This document shows positions 45,222-53,997 of a DNA stretch of 64,000 nucleotides, in pieces. Each line of letters opens with the position of its first letter. The stretch's first letter is position 1. Where the stretch lies: positions 56,915 to 120,914 of the forward strand of contig NZ_VKGK01000016.1 in NCBI RefSeq assembly GCF_007197645.1, read 5' to 3'. The position numbers and the translations under genes are program-made. The stretch comes from Shewanella hanedai (GTDB lineage Bacteria; Pseudomonadota; Gammaproteobacteria; Enterobacterales; Shewanellaceae). The notes beneath the pieces are model-generated. The model ran no database searches. It was given only the letters and a program-made list of their open reading frames with translations, and had not been told where the DNA came from.

Positions 45222-46805
45222 ATGATGCATCACGGACTGCAAATGGGAGGTGACTCTCTCCTCTCCCATATTCGCCATAGAAGGATTCCTGTCACTCGAT
45301 TAATCAGTGCACTAGTGATCACAGGGCTTGTTATGAGCCTTCCAGCATTTGCTGATGACACAGCGTCAGGTACTCCAAAGGAAAGTGACCAGAGCAGTTG
45401 TTACTTAGACGGCCTATCTGAACAGCTCACCTGTGGCTATATCACCGTTCCAGAGAATGCCAATAAGCCTGACGGCAAACAGATTCAAATTCATTATGCC
45501 GTGCTGCCCGCCATCAAAAGCAGTGGCCACAGTGAGGCCTTTTTGGCGATTGCAGGCGGACCGGGCCAATCAGCCATGGACAATGCCGCTTTTTTTAATC
45601 GCACCTTCAGTAAAGTCAGGCAGCAAAGAGATATTTTACTGATTGATCAGCGCGGCACCGGGCGCTCTAACATTCTAAATTGTGAGGCAGAAGGAGCCGA
45701 AAATGCCCTTGCAATCAATGAAGCCGATTTTGACACCACTAAAGAAACCCAGACTTGCTTAGATAACCTAAGTGATAGCGATGTCACTCAATATGGCAGT
45801 CTCAATGCGCTAGAGGATTTCGAAGCAGTTCGACAGCATCTTGGCTATCAAAAACTGCATATTTACGGCATCTCCTATGGCACACGCATGGCTCAACTTT
45901 ATATGCGCCATTACCCTGAAGTACTCTCAACTGTCACCATCGATGGTGTCGTGCCTATGCAGCAAAACGTATTGGTTATCGGGCAAGCGATTAGTCGCGC
46001 TTTCGATCTTCTCCTTCAAAATTGCGCTGACAATGCTTTATGTAATAACCAATTCCCTCAACTTAGAGCGGAGTTAGAATCCGTCGACGCTAAGCTGGCC
46101 ATCGCACCGATAATCACTCAGGTACGGGATCCGCTTACAGGCGACAGCACTCAACTGACCATGACTCGTGCTAAGTTTATGGGCGCCATCCGTATGGCGT
46201 TCTACTCATCTAGCATACGTGCGCTTCTGCCTCACGCTATTCACCAAGCAGCGAATGATAACTTCCAAGCTATCATGGGTTTGTATGCCCTAAATCTCGA
46301 TAGCACAGGGATTGCAATGGGAATGCATGCTTCAGTGGTTTGTGGCGAAGATTGGCAAAGAATGACCCCAAGCGAACGCGAAGAGGTCAATAGCACCTAT
46401 TTTGGTCAAGAGATGATTAAGGGCTTTGAGCAATCATGCTCAGTCTGGAACGTACCCGCAGTTGATGAAAGCTTCTCTGCTCCGATCAGCAGCGACATTC
46501 CCACACTGGTTTTATCTGGTCAAGTCGACCCAGCAACACCGCCAAGCTGGGGAAAACTGGCGATGGAAAAACTCACTAACGCCAAACATTTTGTTGCCCC
46601 TTATGCCACCCACGGTGTTGCTGGTCAATCCTGTGGCAACGATCTTGTCGCACAGCTTGTCGAGACGGGAGGTGTAAGTGAATTAGACGGTGAATGTCTA
46701 AATAAAGATGTTCGCCGTAACTTCTATCTCAATGCCAGCACAGTAGAAGCCATTCCCGTTGATAATTCAGAGCAAACTGTTGAGCAAGGAGATAGCCATG
46801 ATTAA
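45222..46805 (+). CDS. Exported alpha/beta hydrolase (S33, tripeptidyl-aminopeptidase-like)
   Basis: The protein has 527 residues with a late hydrophobic signal (LISALVITGLVMSLPAFA, 28-45). The hydrolase fold has LAIAGGPGQSAMD (oxyanion region), LLIDQRGTGRS, the nucleophile elbow GISYGTRMA, the TAP-like C-terminal domain with the catalytic Asp in LVLSGQVDPATPPSWG, and the His in THGVAGQSCG. It should cleave peptides or esters in the periplasm. It overlaps the next ATPase gene by 8 nt, so a hydrolase is built into an ABC export operon. AAGGA lies 7 nt before the ATG. Confidence 0.87.
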   Translation: MMHHGLQMGGDSLLSHIRHRRIPVTRLISALVITGLVMSLPAFADDTASGTPKESDQSSCYLDGLSEQLTCGYITVPENANKPDGKQIQIHYAVLPAIKSSGHSEAFLAIAGGPGQSAMDNAAFFNRTFSKVRQQRDILLIDQRGTGRSNILNCEAEGAENALAINEADFDTTKETQTCLDNLSDSDVTQYGSLNALEDFEAVRQHLGYQKLHIYGISYGTRMAQLYMRHYPEVLSTVTIDGVVPMQQNVLVIGQAISRAFDLLLQNCADNALCNNQFPQLRAELESVDAKLAIAPIITQVRDPLTGDSTQLTMTRAKFMGAIRMAFYSSSIRALLPHAIHQAANDNFQAIMGLYALNLDSTGIAMGMHASVVCGEDWQRMTPSEREEVNSTYFGQEMIKGFEQSCSVWNVPAVDESFSAPISSDIPTLVLSGQVDPATPPSWGKLAMEKLTNAKHFVAPYATHGVAGQSCGNDLVAQLVETGGVSELDGECLNKDVRRNFYLNASTVEAIPVDNSEQTVEQGDSHD

Positions 46806-47532
46806 GGTCTGCGATCTGTCGAAGAAAATCGGCGATGTTCAAGCACTCAATAACTTAAGTTTCGAGGCCAAAGATGGCCAAATCACCGGACTACTTGGGC
46901 CTAATGGCGCTGGAAAAACCACGTGTTTACGTACCGTATTTGGTCTACTGCAAGCAGACAAAGGGCACGCTGAGATAGATGGTATTGATGTAGCTAAATC
47001 CCCAATCGAAGCTAAACAAAAACTGGGATTATTCCCTGATCCATTTGGTCTGTATGAACGCCTCACACCAAGAGAATACGTCAGCTACTTCGCTGAGCTA
47101 AATGGCTTATCGCGACAAGAAGCCAAAGCTGCAACTCAAAAAGTACTGACTCAACTGCACATGGATGATATTGCCGATCGCCGCTGTAAAGGATTCTCCC
47201 AAGGTCAGCGCATGAAAACCGCATTAGCGCAGGCGATAGTCCACCAGCCAACCAACATCATTCTCGATGAGCCAACACGCGGGTTAGATGTGATGAGTAC
47301 CCGAGTGCTCAGAGATCTATTGAAGGAGCTTAAAAACCAGGGGCACTGCGTACTGTTTTCAAGCCATGTGATGCAAGAGGTCGCCGCATTATGCGACCAA
47401 GTAATCGTAATGGCTGAGGGGAAAGTTGTCGCGGTCGGCAGCCCTGATGAGCTTTGCCAGCAAACAGGAAAGGATTCTTTAGAAGACGCCTTCATTCAAC
47501 TGATCGGCACCGACGAAGGAATAGCAGCATGA
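46798..47532 (+). CDS. ABC transporter ATPase (NatA-like)
   Basis: The 244-residue ATPase starts at MIKVCDLSKK with AAGGAG 6 nt upstream. Walker A is GPNGAGKTT, the signature is FSQGQRMKTALAQA, and Walker B is NIILDEPTRGLDV, with LFSSHVMQEVAAL as the switch. The pattern is that of NatA-type ATPases. It overlaps the hydrolase by 8 nt and the permease by 4 nt. Confidence 0.92.
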   Translation: MIKVCDLSKKIGDVQALNNLSFEAKDGQITGLLGPNGAGKTTCLRTVFGLLQADKGHAEIDGIDVAKSPIEAKQKLGLFPDPFGLYERLTPREYVSYFAELNGLSRQEAKAATQKVLTQLHMDDIADRRCKGFSQGQRMKTALAQAIVHQPTNIILDEPTRGLDVMSTRVLRDLLKELKNQGHCVLFSSHVMQEVAALCDQVIVMAEGKVVAVGSPDELCQQTGKDSLEDAFIQLIGTDEGIAA

Positions 47533-48692
47533 TAAGCAATATTATGACCATGGTCAGAAAAGAGCTGATAGACGCAGCCAGAGACAAGCGATCTGTGATG
47601 GCAGGACTCTATTATGCCATCGGCACACCCTTGATGATGTGTGGCATGTTTATGCTGTTGATCGGACAGATGACCAGCCCTGAAGATCTAAACATCAAGA
47701 TTGAAAATAGTGACAATGCACCAGATCTAGTTAAGTATCTTTCCAGTAAAGGGATCACTCATGGTGACAGTCAAAGTACCAATGACAAAGGTGATCAACT
47801 GGATGTTAAAGATATCCGCTTGGTGATCAGTGATGATTACGCCGCACAAATGGCTAAAGGCCTAAGTGCAGAGATAACGCTTATTGCAGATAACTCTAAC
47901 GAGAAACTGCAAAAGTCTATTCGTCGCCTTGAGCGAAACCTGCAGACATATAGCGCAGAGATGGGCAGCTTACGATTAATAGCTAGAGGAATAGATCCCA
48001 GAGTTGTTCAGCCCATCAAGGTCAATGTCGAAGATGAAGCCACTGCTGATTCTAAAGGTGGGGTGATATTAGGTGTCGCGACCATGACGATGATCTACGC
48101 TGTGTTTATCTCAGGAATGAACCTGGCCATAGACACCAGTGCTGGAGAGCGTGAACGAAATTCATTAGCCCTACTGCTTAGTCATCCGGTTTCGACCCGA
48201 AATATCGTACTCGCGAAGGTTTTTTCTGTAACTGTGTTTGCCATGATAGGCCTACTATTAACCCTGATTATGTCCAAGATATCCTATGCATTTGTCCCCT
48301 GGCAGGAGCTTGGATTTACCGTCACAATCAGCACTGAGTTTATCTTACTCATGCTATTGATTGGCCTGCCCATCGCATTAATGGCCGCCAGTCTGCAGCT
48401 CTTTGTCTCCTTTATGGCTAAGAGTTTTAAAGAGGCTCAGTCTTACCTCACCTTAGTGCTAATTGTTCCCATGATGTTGTCGATGGCTGCCAGTTATAAC
48501 ATTGCACCAGATACCTTGCAGTGGCTACCCGTATCCGGTCAACAACAAGCTTTAATCGCCTTTATCAAAGGCCGTGAAATCCCCATGCTACAGCTTTTAC
48601 TGTCTTCAGTTACCACCTTAATCATCGCCATAGGCCTGACTTTAGGCATGGAAAAATCACTTAAGAGTGAGAAGATCGTATTCGGTTTATAA
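47529..48692 (+). CDS. ABC-2 type permease (NatB-like)
   Basis: The protein has 387 residues from MISNIMTMVRKELIDAARDKRSV. A first membrane helix is followed by a large external domain (about 45-195) and six C-terminal helices. The motif DTSAGERERNSLALLLSHPVSTRNIVLAKV is a hallmark of NatB/ABC-2 permeases. With the ATPase it forms an exporter; the substrate may be sodium or a peptide-like compound, but this cannot be decided. Confidence 0.9.
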   Translation: MISNIMTMVRKELIDAARDKRSVMAGLYYAIGTPLMMCGMFMLLIGQMTSPEDLNIKIENSDNAPDLVKYLSSKGITHGDSQSTNDKGDQLDVKDIRLVISDDYAAQMAKGLSAEITLIADNSNEKLQKSIRRLERNLQTYSAEMGSLRLIARGIDPRVVQPIKVNVEDEATADSKGGVILGVATMTMIYAVFISGMNLAIDTSAGERERNSLALLLSHPVSTRNIVLAKVFSVTVFAMIGLLLTLIMSKISYAFVPWQELGFTVTISTEFILLMLLIGLPIALMAASLQLFVSFMAKSFKEAQSYLTLVLIVPMMLSMAASYNIAPDTLQWLPVSGQQQALIAFIKGREIPMLQLLLSSVTTLIIAIGLTLGMEKSLKSEKIVFGL

Positions 48693-48698
48693 ATAAAA

Positions 48699-48723
48699 CC
48701 CCAGAGCGAACATCGCTCTGGGC
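48699..48723 (+). terminator. Hairpin after the permease gene
   Basis: A 10-bp stem (CCCAGAGCGA / TCGCTCTGGG) with a 3-nt loop lies between the permease stop and the ribosome binding site of the next gene. There is no T-run, so it may reduce rather than end transcription, or stabilise the upstream message. Confidence 0.55.
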
Positions 48724-48746
48724 CTACATTCAAAAAGGAGAGAGAA

Positions 48747-48998
48747 ATGGAATTTATAGATAATATTTTAGCCCAGGAAAACACTGCTTTTATGGTGTTA
48801 TTAGCCATTGGAGTGCTCATCATCTGGTTTCTTCCGGCAATGCTGGCACTCATCTTCAACCGTAAGCATTTCAAGTTAATTCTACTGGCTTGTATTCCTG
48901 CAGGGCTGTCATTCATTGCTTGGGGCGGCGTGATGGTGTGGGCGACCACAGGAAAGGTTGTCGATAAGTACGCTAAGAAAGCTAAAACAGAAAGCTAA
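48747..48998 (+). CDS. Superinfection-immunity-like small membrane protein
   Basis: The product has 83 residues with two membrane segments: VLLAIGVLIIWFLPAMLALIFNR and LACIPAGLSFIAWGGVMVWA. The FLP-LAL--NR...IPAG-S-I-W-G---WA pattern matches the Imm_superinfect family and the paralogue at 33944-34156. AAAGGAGAG precedes the ATG. The last residues (KKAKTES) lie in a 13-bp tandem repeat. Confidence 0.8.
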   Translation: MEFIDNILAQENTAFMVLLAIGVLIIWFLPAMLALIFNRKHFKLILLACIPAGLSFIAWGGVMVWATTGKVVDKYAKKAKTES

Positions 48999-49016
48999 AA
49001 CAGAAAGCTAAAACAG
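48978..49016 (+). repeat. 13-bp tandem repeat (x3) over a gene's 3' end
   Basis: AAAGCTAAAACAG is repeated three times perfectly. The stop codon of the immunity-like gene lies in the second unit. As 13 is not a multiple of 3, a change in copy number alters spacing to the next gene more than the protein. Confidence 0.85.
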
Positions 49017-49037
49017 AAAATTAATAAGGAGTTTATG

Positions 49038-49274
49038 ATGGATAAAGAGATCATTATTATGATTATTATGCTGGCACTAATCATCAGCACAGCAATTAGC
49101 GAAGGCCTTAAACACTACTTCAGAATGAAGAAGGTCACGAAGGCTGATATCAAACTCGATGAATTGGAACTGCTACGTAAGCAGAACCGCCATCTCGAAG
49201 CCAGGGTACAAACACTCGAGAAGATAGTGACAGATAGCAGTTACGATCTAAAACAGCAGATAAATGCCCTTTAA
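49038..49274 (+). CDS. PspB-like small membrane protein with coiled coil
   Basis: The product has 78 residues (79 if the preceding ATG is used). One membrane helix (IIIMIIMLALIISTAISEGL) is followed by a charged coiled coil (LDELELLRKQNRHLEARVQTLEKIVTD). The layout and the LE-RVQTLEKI block resemble phage shock protein B, without pspA or pspC nearby. AAGGAG lies 6 nt before the chosen ATG. It is the last gene of the hydrolase-ABC operon. Confidence 0.65.
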   Translation: MDKEIIIMIIMLALIISTAISEGLKHYFRMKKVTKADIKLDELELLRKQNRHLEARVQTLEKIVTDSSYDLKQQINAL

Positions 49275-49294
49275 ATTGACAAAGGTGTTCAGAG

Positions 49295-50308
49295 CTAACA
49301 GCAAGCTTGGGTATTAAACTTCTGCCGATAAGCGCGGGGAGAGAGGCTAGTCAGTTGGATGAACAACTTACGAAATGAGCTCACATCTTCATAGCCTACT
49401 CGCCCAACTATCTGCTCAAGGCCTAATTCAGTCGTTTCAAGTAGGCGTTTAGCCTCATCAACCCGCAAACGCTGCATGTAACTGGCCGGCGTTTCATTTA
49501 CCGCTCTCTTAAAGCGCCTAATCAAGGTCCGTTTACCCACGGCAAACTTATCGGCAATATCATCGAGCAGAAAGCTCTGCTGTAGATGCTGCTGCATCCA
49601 GTCTTGAATTTTCGTCACAAGCTCATCCCTATGATTATGACCATCAACGGCTAAAGCCATGGTCATATAAGGTTGTTGCGAGCTTCGATTGGGGTCAATC
49701 AAAAGTATTTTAGCCATCTGATTGGCTAACTGCTCACCAGCAAGCAAACTAATAATGTGCAACGCCAAGCTCAAGTTTGATGTTGTCGCCCCAGCGGTAT
49801 GCAGATGACCATCAGAAACTACCAACCTATCCAAGCTCAAGCTTACCTTCGGAAAATTACGTTCAAACATCTCACTCAACCACCATACCGTGGTCGCCTG
49901 CCTTCCATCTAACAAGCCTGATGCCGCCAACATCAAAGTACCAGAGCAGTATGCTGCTAGCGGTTTTTTGCTTGTGCTAAACAGCTTCAGCGGGATAAAA
50001 AGTGGTTTAAAATCTTCAAGGTAGTGTTGAAACTCCTCTCTATTGGTCACAAATGCAGACGCTAAGATAACCGCATCAGCCTCTAAGATACCTTCCGGTT
50101 TATCTAACCCTATTGCGGGCACTTTTATGCCTTGATTGGTATTAACCGGTTGACCATCGGGTGAAATAACATGGCAGTGAAATAGATCTTCATTGGCATC
50201 TGGGTTGATACGTCGCCAGTAGATATTACAGAAGCTAAACACATCCAAGAAACTAATAATGCCACCAGCAACAACATTGCCCGCTGCTAAGATATAGATC
50301 TTCTTCAT
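49295..50308 (-). CDS. GlxA-type AraC-family regulator with DJ-1/PfpI domain
   Basis: The protein has 337 residues. The N-terminal class-I glutamine-amidotransferase-like domain (about 4-195) has ADAVILASAFV and LAAYCSGTLMLAASGLL, with Cys at the usual nucleophile place. The C-terminal AraC helix-turn-helix (about 235-330) has LLDDIADKFAVGKRTLIRRFKRAVNETPASYMQRLRVDEAKRLLE in pieces. GAGG lies 6 nt before the ATG at 50308. It is divergent from a 61-residue membrane-protein gene. The effector is unknown. Confidence 0.92.
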   Translation of the reverse strand: MKKIYILAAGNVVAGGIISFLDVFSFCNIYWRRINPDANEDLFHCHVISPDGQPVNTNQGIKVPAIGLDKPEGILEADAVILASAFVTNREEFQHYLEDFKPLFIPLKLFSTSKKPLAAYCSGTLMLAASGLLDGRQATTVWWLSEMFERNFPKVSLSLDRLVVSDGHLHTAGATTSNLSLALHIISLLAGEQLANQMAKILLIDPNRSSQQPYMTMALAVDGHNHRDELVTKIQDWMQQHLQQSFLLDDIADKFAVGKRTLIRRFKRAVNETPASYMQRLRVDEAKRLLETTELGLEQIVGRVGYEDVSSFRKLFIQLTSLSPRAYRQKFNTQACC

Positions 50309-50447
50309 TTTCAACCTCGCTAATCCAGACTAACCAAACAATGTCACTTATCACCCATATTCTGTCAATAATGACACTTCTAGCCTGTTTGTCTTGTTTA
50401 TATACTAAATACAAGTTGAAGCGATAAGCTTTCTAGTCGGAGGATGT

Positions 50448-50633
50448 ATGAGAAAATCAAAGAACTATCTATTAAGTTTTGGCTATTTAACCTTAAGTTG
50501 GGCACTACTTTTCTGGTTAAACTTCAACACTGAACCCAATGTATTCGCTCATTTAGTCGCGATACCAAGTCTGTTAATGTTCACGGGATTTAGTGCCTAT
50601 CATTTAGCACGAAAGAATAATCACTGTTGTTAA
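50448..50633 (+). CDS. Small membrane protein, unknown
   Basis: The product has 61 residues and two hydrophobic segments (LLSFGYLTLSWALLFWL and LVAIPSLLMFTGFSAYHLA). A strong GGAGGA precedes the ATG. It is divergent from the GlxA-type regulator and may be its target. The ending NNHCC has two terminal Cys. No family is recognised. Confidence 0.65.
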   Translation: MRKSKNYLLSFGYLTLSWALLFWLNFNTEPNVFAHLVAIPSLLMFTGFSAYHLARKNNHCC

Positions 50634-50728
50634 CTAAGTTCTTCATATCAGATGATTGGGAAATAAACTTAACTGTTCGACGATATCAAAACGGTACCGC
50701 CGAACAGGGGTTAAGCAGACATTAATAA

Positions 50729-52387
50729 CTAGATTTTAAACTGTCCAACTAACTCATCTAACCGGCTGGCCATTTCAGCGAGTCGTTCACTCTCACTTGA
50801 TGTGGTTTTAGCACTCGTCGCAGTTTGTTCAGCAGCATTATGAATATTCACGATATTAGTATTTATCTCTTCTGATACAGAACTTTGCTCCTCGGCAGCG
50901 GTGGCTATTTGAGTATTCATATCGGTAATTTTACTGATTGAGGAAGTCATGAGCTTCAGCATATCGCCGGCAGACTTAGCATGTTGCACACTGTCATTGG
51001 CATATACGCGACTTTCAGACATCACTTTAACGGCCGTTTCTGCCCCCAACTGCAGCTTTTCAATCATAGATTGAATCTCTTGCGTCGATTCTTGAGTACG
51101 GCTTGCTAGCGTTCTGACCTCATCGGCAACCACGGCAAACCCACGTCCTTGTTCACCCGCTCTTGCCGCTTCAATGGCAGCATTGAGGGCTAATAAGTTC
51201 GTTTGCTCTGCAATGCTTTTTATCACATCTAAGATAGAGCCAATTTGCTTACTGTCCGTTTCTAGATTCTGGATCACGCCACCAGCTCTTTCAATTTCAG
51301 TAGCTAATCCAACAATGGTCTCAATAGTGCGATTAACGACTATCATCCCCTCTTTAGACTGCACATCGGTGTGATCGGCAGCTTCAGCAGCGTCATTGGC
51401 ATTTCGAGCCACTTCAATGACTGTTTCGGTCATCTCATTCATCGCGGTAGCAACCATATCCAGCTCATGTTGCTGCTGCTCTACAAAGCCAGAAGCTTCA
51501 GAGGTGATTCTAGCCATATCATTAGATGATGTAGCGAGCTCTTTTGAGGTTTCAGAAACATTTCTCATGCTGGATTGAAACTTATCTAGCATGAGATTAA
51601 ATGATTGAGAAAGCTGACCAAACTCGTCTTTTGACACGATGTTAATTCGGCCAGTTAAATCTGAATCTTGTTGGATGCCTTCAATCGATACTCGTAATGT
51701 ATTTACACCAAACAGAATATCTCTTGTCACCCAGAAAAGAATCAAGCCACCGAATAAAAATGACCCTAAAGTGAGTCCGATTAACTGAAACCTCATCTCA
51801 GACATTGCATCAAACATCGCTTGCTCTACTGACACCATATAGTCAGATTCAGCTTTCTCTAATCGTTTAAAACTCACTCTCGCTTTATTCGCAACAGGCG
51901 AAGCCCCTTCCCGATAGGATAACCAAGCACTGTTAAGTACTTGAGGCGTTCGCTCGACAGACTCAAGTTGCTTAACACGTCGATACCCATCTTCTAAAAA
52001 TGCTTTAGTGGTGTTCCGAGAGTTTGCCGTCAATGCCATAAGCTCATTTCTAGTCCCTGCATCAGTAATTTGATTGAGTGCAGATTCTAGGTTGTCAAAA
52101 TGCTCATAGATATCACTTATCCTCTTCTTCATTAGCCCGAGATCTTTTTCAAAACTGCCACCCAGCATGATGCTTCGTGTCAGTCTGGAAACATAATTCA
52201 TATCACGACTTATGGATAACATGTACTTCTGGCTGCTTACACCAGCATGATCATATTCATCAAATTTTTGTTCGACATAGTCAGTATTGATAATGACATC
52301 AACCAGGATAGCGATCCCAGCAATACCAAAAACAAACATGACCGTAATTAGCTTTTTTTTGATGCTCCATAAAGATAACAAACCCAT
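50729..52387 (-). CDS. Methyl-accepting chemotaxis protein
   Basis: The protein has 552 residues: a membrane helix at 12-33, a helical periplasmic sensor of about 165 residues, a second helix near 202-220, HAMP (about 222-275), and the MCP signalling domain. The conserved hairpin [34 protein letters not shown] is present in full. The helical sensor resembles a four-helix bundle; no ligand can be named. It has no C-terminal CheR-binding pentapeptide. Monocistronic. Confidence 0.93.
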   Translation of the reverse strand: MGLLSLWSIKKKLITVMFVFGIAGIAILVDVIINTDYVEQKFDEYDHAGVSSQKYMLSISRDMNYVSRLTRSIMLGGSFEKDLGLMKKRISDIYEHFDNLESALNQITDAGTRNELMALTANSRNTTKAFLEDGYRRVKQLESVERTPQVLNSAWLSYREGASPVANKARVSFKRLEKAESDYMVSVEQAMFDAMSEMRFQLIGLTLGSFLFGGLILFWVTRDILFGVNTLRVSIEGIQQDSDLTGRINIVSKDEFGQLSQSFNLMLDKFQSSMRNVSETSKELATSSNDMARITSEASGFVEQQQHELDMVATAMNEMTETVIEVARNANDAAEAADHTDVQSKEGMIVVNRTIETIVGLATEIERAGGVIQNLETDSKQIGSILDVIKSIAEQTNLLALNAAIEAARAGEQGRGFAVVADEVRTLASRTQESTQEIQSMIEKLQLGAETAVKVMSESRVYANDSVQHAKSAGDMLKLMTSSISKITDMNTQIATAAEEQSSVSEEINTNIVNIHNAAEQTATSAKTTSSESERLAEMASRLDELVGQFKI

Positions 52388-52689
52388 CTCTTACTCCTCG
52401 TTAATCTTTCAATGAAATACCGAGTCATAATAAATCAGGGATTGATAATAAAATACTGTTAAATAACAATAACTTTCAACAACAGAATATAATACCGCGC
52501 TTTTATTGCTTCCCACATACAGGAACTGCAAAAAGAGTTTATGAACACATTAACCATTTGATAATGATGTGAATATTGGTATAAGAGGCTCTTCCCTATC
52601 AAAATGATACGAAATAGCAGAGGATAAGGGATACAAAAGGGATGATAAAGCGTGTATTCGAACACGCTTTACTGACTAACGGTTAGTGG
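52388..52689. other. Intergenic region with a hairpin at 52647-52670
   Basis: The 302-bp gap is AT-rich. A 9-bp stem (AAAGCGTGT / ACACGCTTT) lies 20 bp after the mog stop on the minus strand and is a likely mog transcript end, though its T-run is short. The rest holds the chemotaxis-gene promoter and no gene that I can see. Confidence 0.55.
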
Positions 52690-53223
52690 TTACTTAGCTT
52701 TCGGGCGAAAAGGCTTAATCACTGACTCGTCACATTCTAGAAATGGGCCATCCATAAGATCGATACAGTATGGGATAGCTGGGAACACAGCGTCTAAGCA
52801 TTCACGAATCGACTTTGGCTTACCCGGTAAGTTAACAATCAAAGAATCGCCACGTAAACCGGCTGTTTGGCGTGAAAGAATAGCGGTAGGCACAAACTTC
52901 AAAGATTCTGTACGCATTAGCTCGCCAAATCCAGGCATCATACGATCGCACACAGCTTCAGTTGCTTCAGGCGTTACGTCACGCTTCGCAGGACCCGTGC
53001 CTCCCGTAGTCACGATAAGACTACAGTTTTGCTCATCGGCCATCTTAATCAATGTCGCTTCAATCACATCTTGCTCATCAGGGATCACCTCATAAACAGG
53101 CTCCCACTCAGAGGTGAGGTATTCGTTCAATACATCGATTATCGCTTTACCAGAAAGATCTTCATAAATACCAGCACTGGCTCTATCACTCACTGTCACG
53201 ATACCGATTTTAGCTTTAGTCAT
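52690..53223 (-). CDS. mog: Molybdopterin adenylyltransferase Mog
   Basis: Mog adenylates molybdopterin before molybdate insertion. The protein has 177 residues beginning AKIGIVTVSDRASAGIYEDLSG, with TTGGTGPAKRDVTPEAT (MPT-binding loop), and LRGDSLIVNLPGKPKSIRECL. These match E. coli Mog (195 aa) better than MoaB, which lacks the RAS-G start pattern. No other moco genes are here. Confidence 0.92.
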   Translation of the reverse strand: MTKAKIGIVTVSDRASAGIYEDLSGKAIIDVLNEYLTSEWEPVYEVIPDEQDVIEATLIKMADEQNCSLIVTTGGTGPAKRDVTPEATEAVCDRMMPGFGELMRTESLKFVPTAILSRQTAGLRGDSLIVNLPGKPKSIRECLDAVFPAIPYCIDLMDGPFLECDESVIKPFRPKAK

Positions 53224-53361
53224 CTTAAATCCTACTCAAATGTAATTTATGGGCCCTTAAAAAGACTCAATTAGTTGTATCTAAACTAACATGATTGTTC
53301 GTTATTATATCTGGCTTATCATTAAAAATGAGAGCTGTTTCACCCACTAAGATAGTTGATA

Positions 53362-53832
53362 CTACAAACGTCTCGATTGCCAATACTTCTGTTTCCAATA
53401 ACTATTATCCAAACTAGAGATCATCACACCTTGGCTCGTCGAAGCATGTAAGAAACGATGTTCACTCAGATAAACCCCCACATGCCGCGTAGACCACCCG
53501 GTTTTAAAGAACACTAGATCACCAGTTCTCAAGTTACGTTTTGTCACCGACTTTCCCAAGTTACTCTGATCTTCTGTCGTCCTAGGTAACTGCTTCCCAA
53601 AAATATCCCTATAGGCCAGATAGACGAACGCGGAACAATCTACGCCTTGCTTGCTCATGCCACCATAACGATAGGGCACACCTTCCCACTCATGATGGAA
53701 AGCCATTAACTGTTTTTCTAACGTGAGTTGTCTAACCTCGACATTCCTCTTCTCGCCTGCGGGACGAGGCGGAGAACTAGAGCAAGCAGTCACCAGTAAT
53801 ATCAGCAGTAAACTTAAGAGTGGTTTTAGCAA
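53362..53832 (-). CDS. NlpC/P60-family lipoprotein
   Basis: The product has 156 residues with a lipoprotein signal and lipobox LVTAC (Cys17). The NlpC/P60 domain has catalytic Cys in GVDCSAFVYLAY, His in RHVGVYL, and a third polar residue in LHASTSQGV. VPYRYGGMSKQG is the usual lead-in. It resembles E. coli MepS/NlpC and should cut peptidoglycan peptides at the outer membrane inner face. Confidence 0.92.
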   Translation of the reverse strand: MLKPLLSLLLILLVTACSSSPPRPAGEKRNVEVRQLTLEKQLMAFHHEWEGVPYRYGGMSKQGVDCSAFVYLAYRDIFGKQLPRTTEDQSNLGKSVTKRNLRTGDLVFFKTGWSTRHVGVYLSEHRFLHASTSQGVMISSLDNSYWKQKYWQSRRL

Positions 53833-53997
53833 AAATATCCATCCAAGATAGAAAAGGCTTAGTAGTGAGAATACTACACAAAGATTACCTGCTGTAACTT
53901 ATGCAAATCTCATACATCAATAATTTTAACCGTTTACTTAGCACCAAAATAAACAATAACTTATTATTACCATAGATTGGTTATCATTAGATAACAG

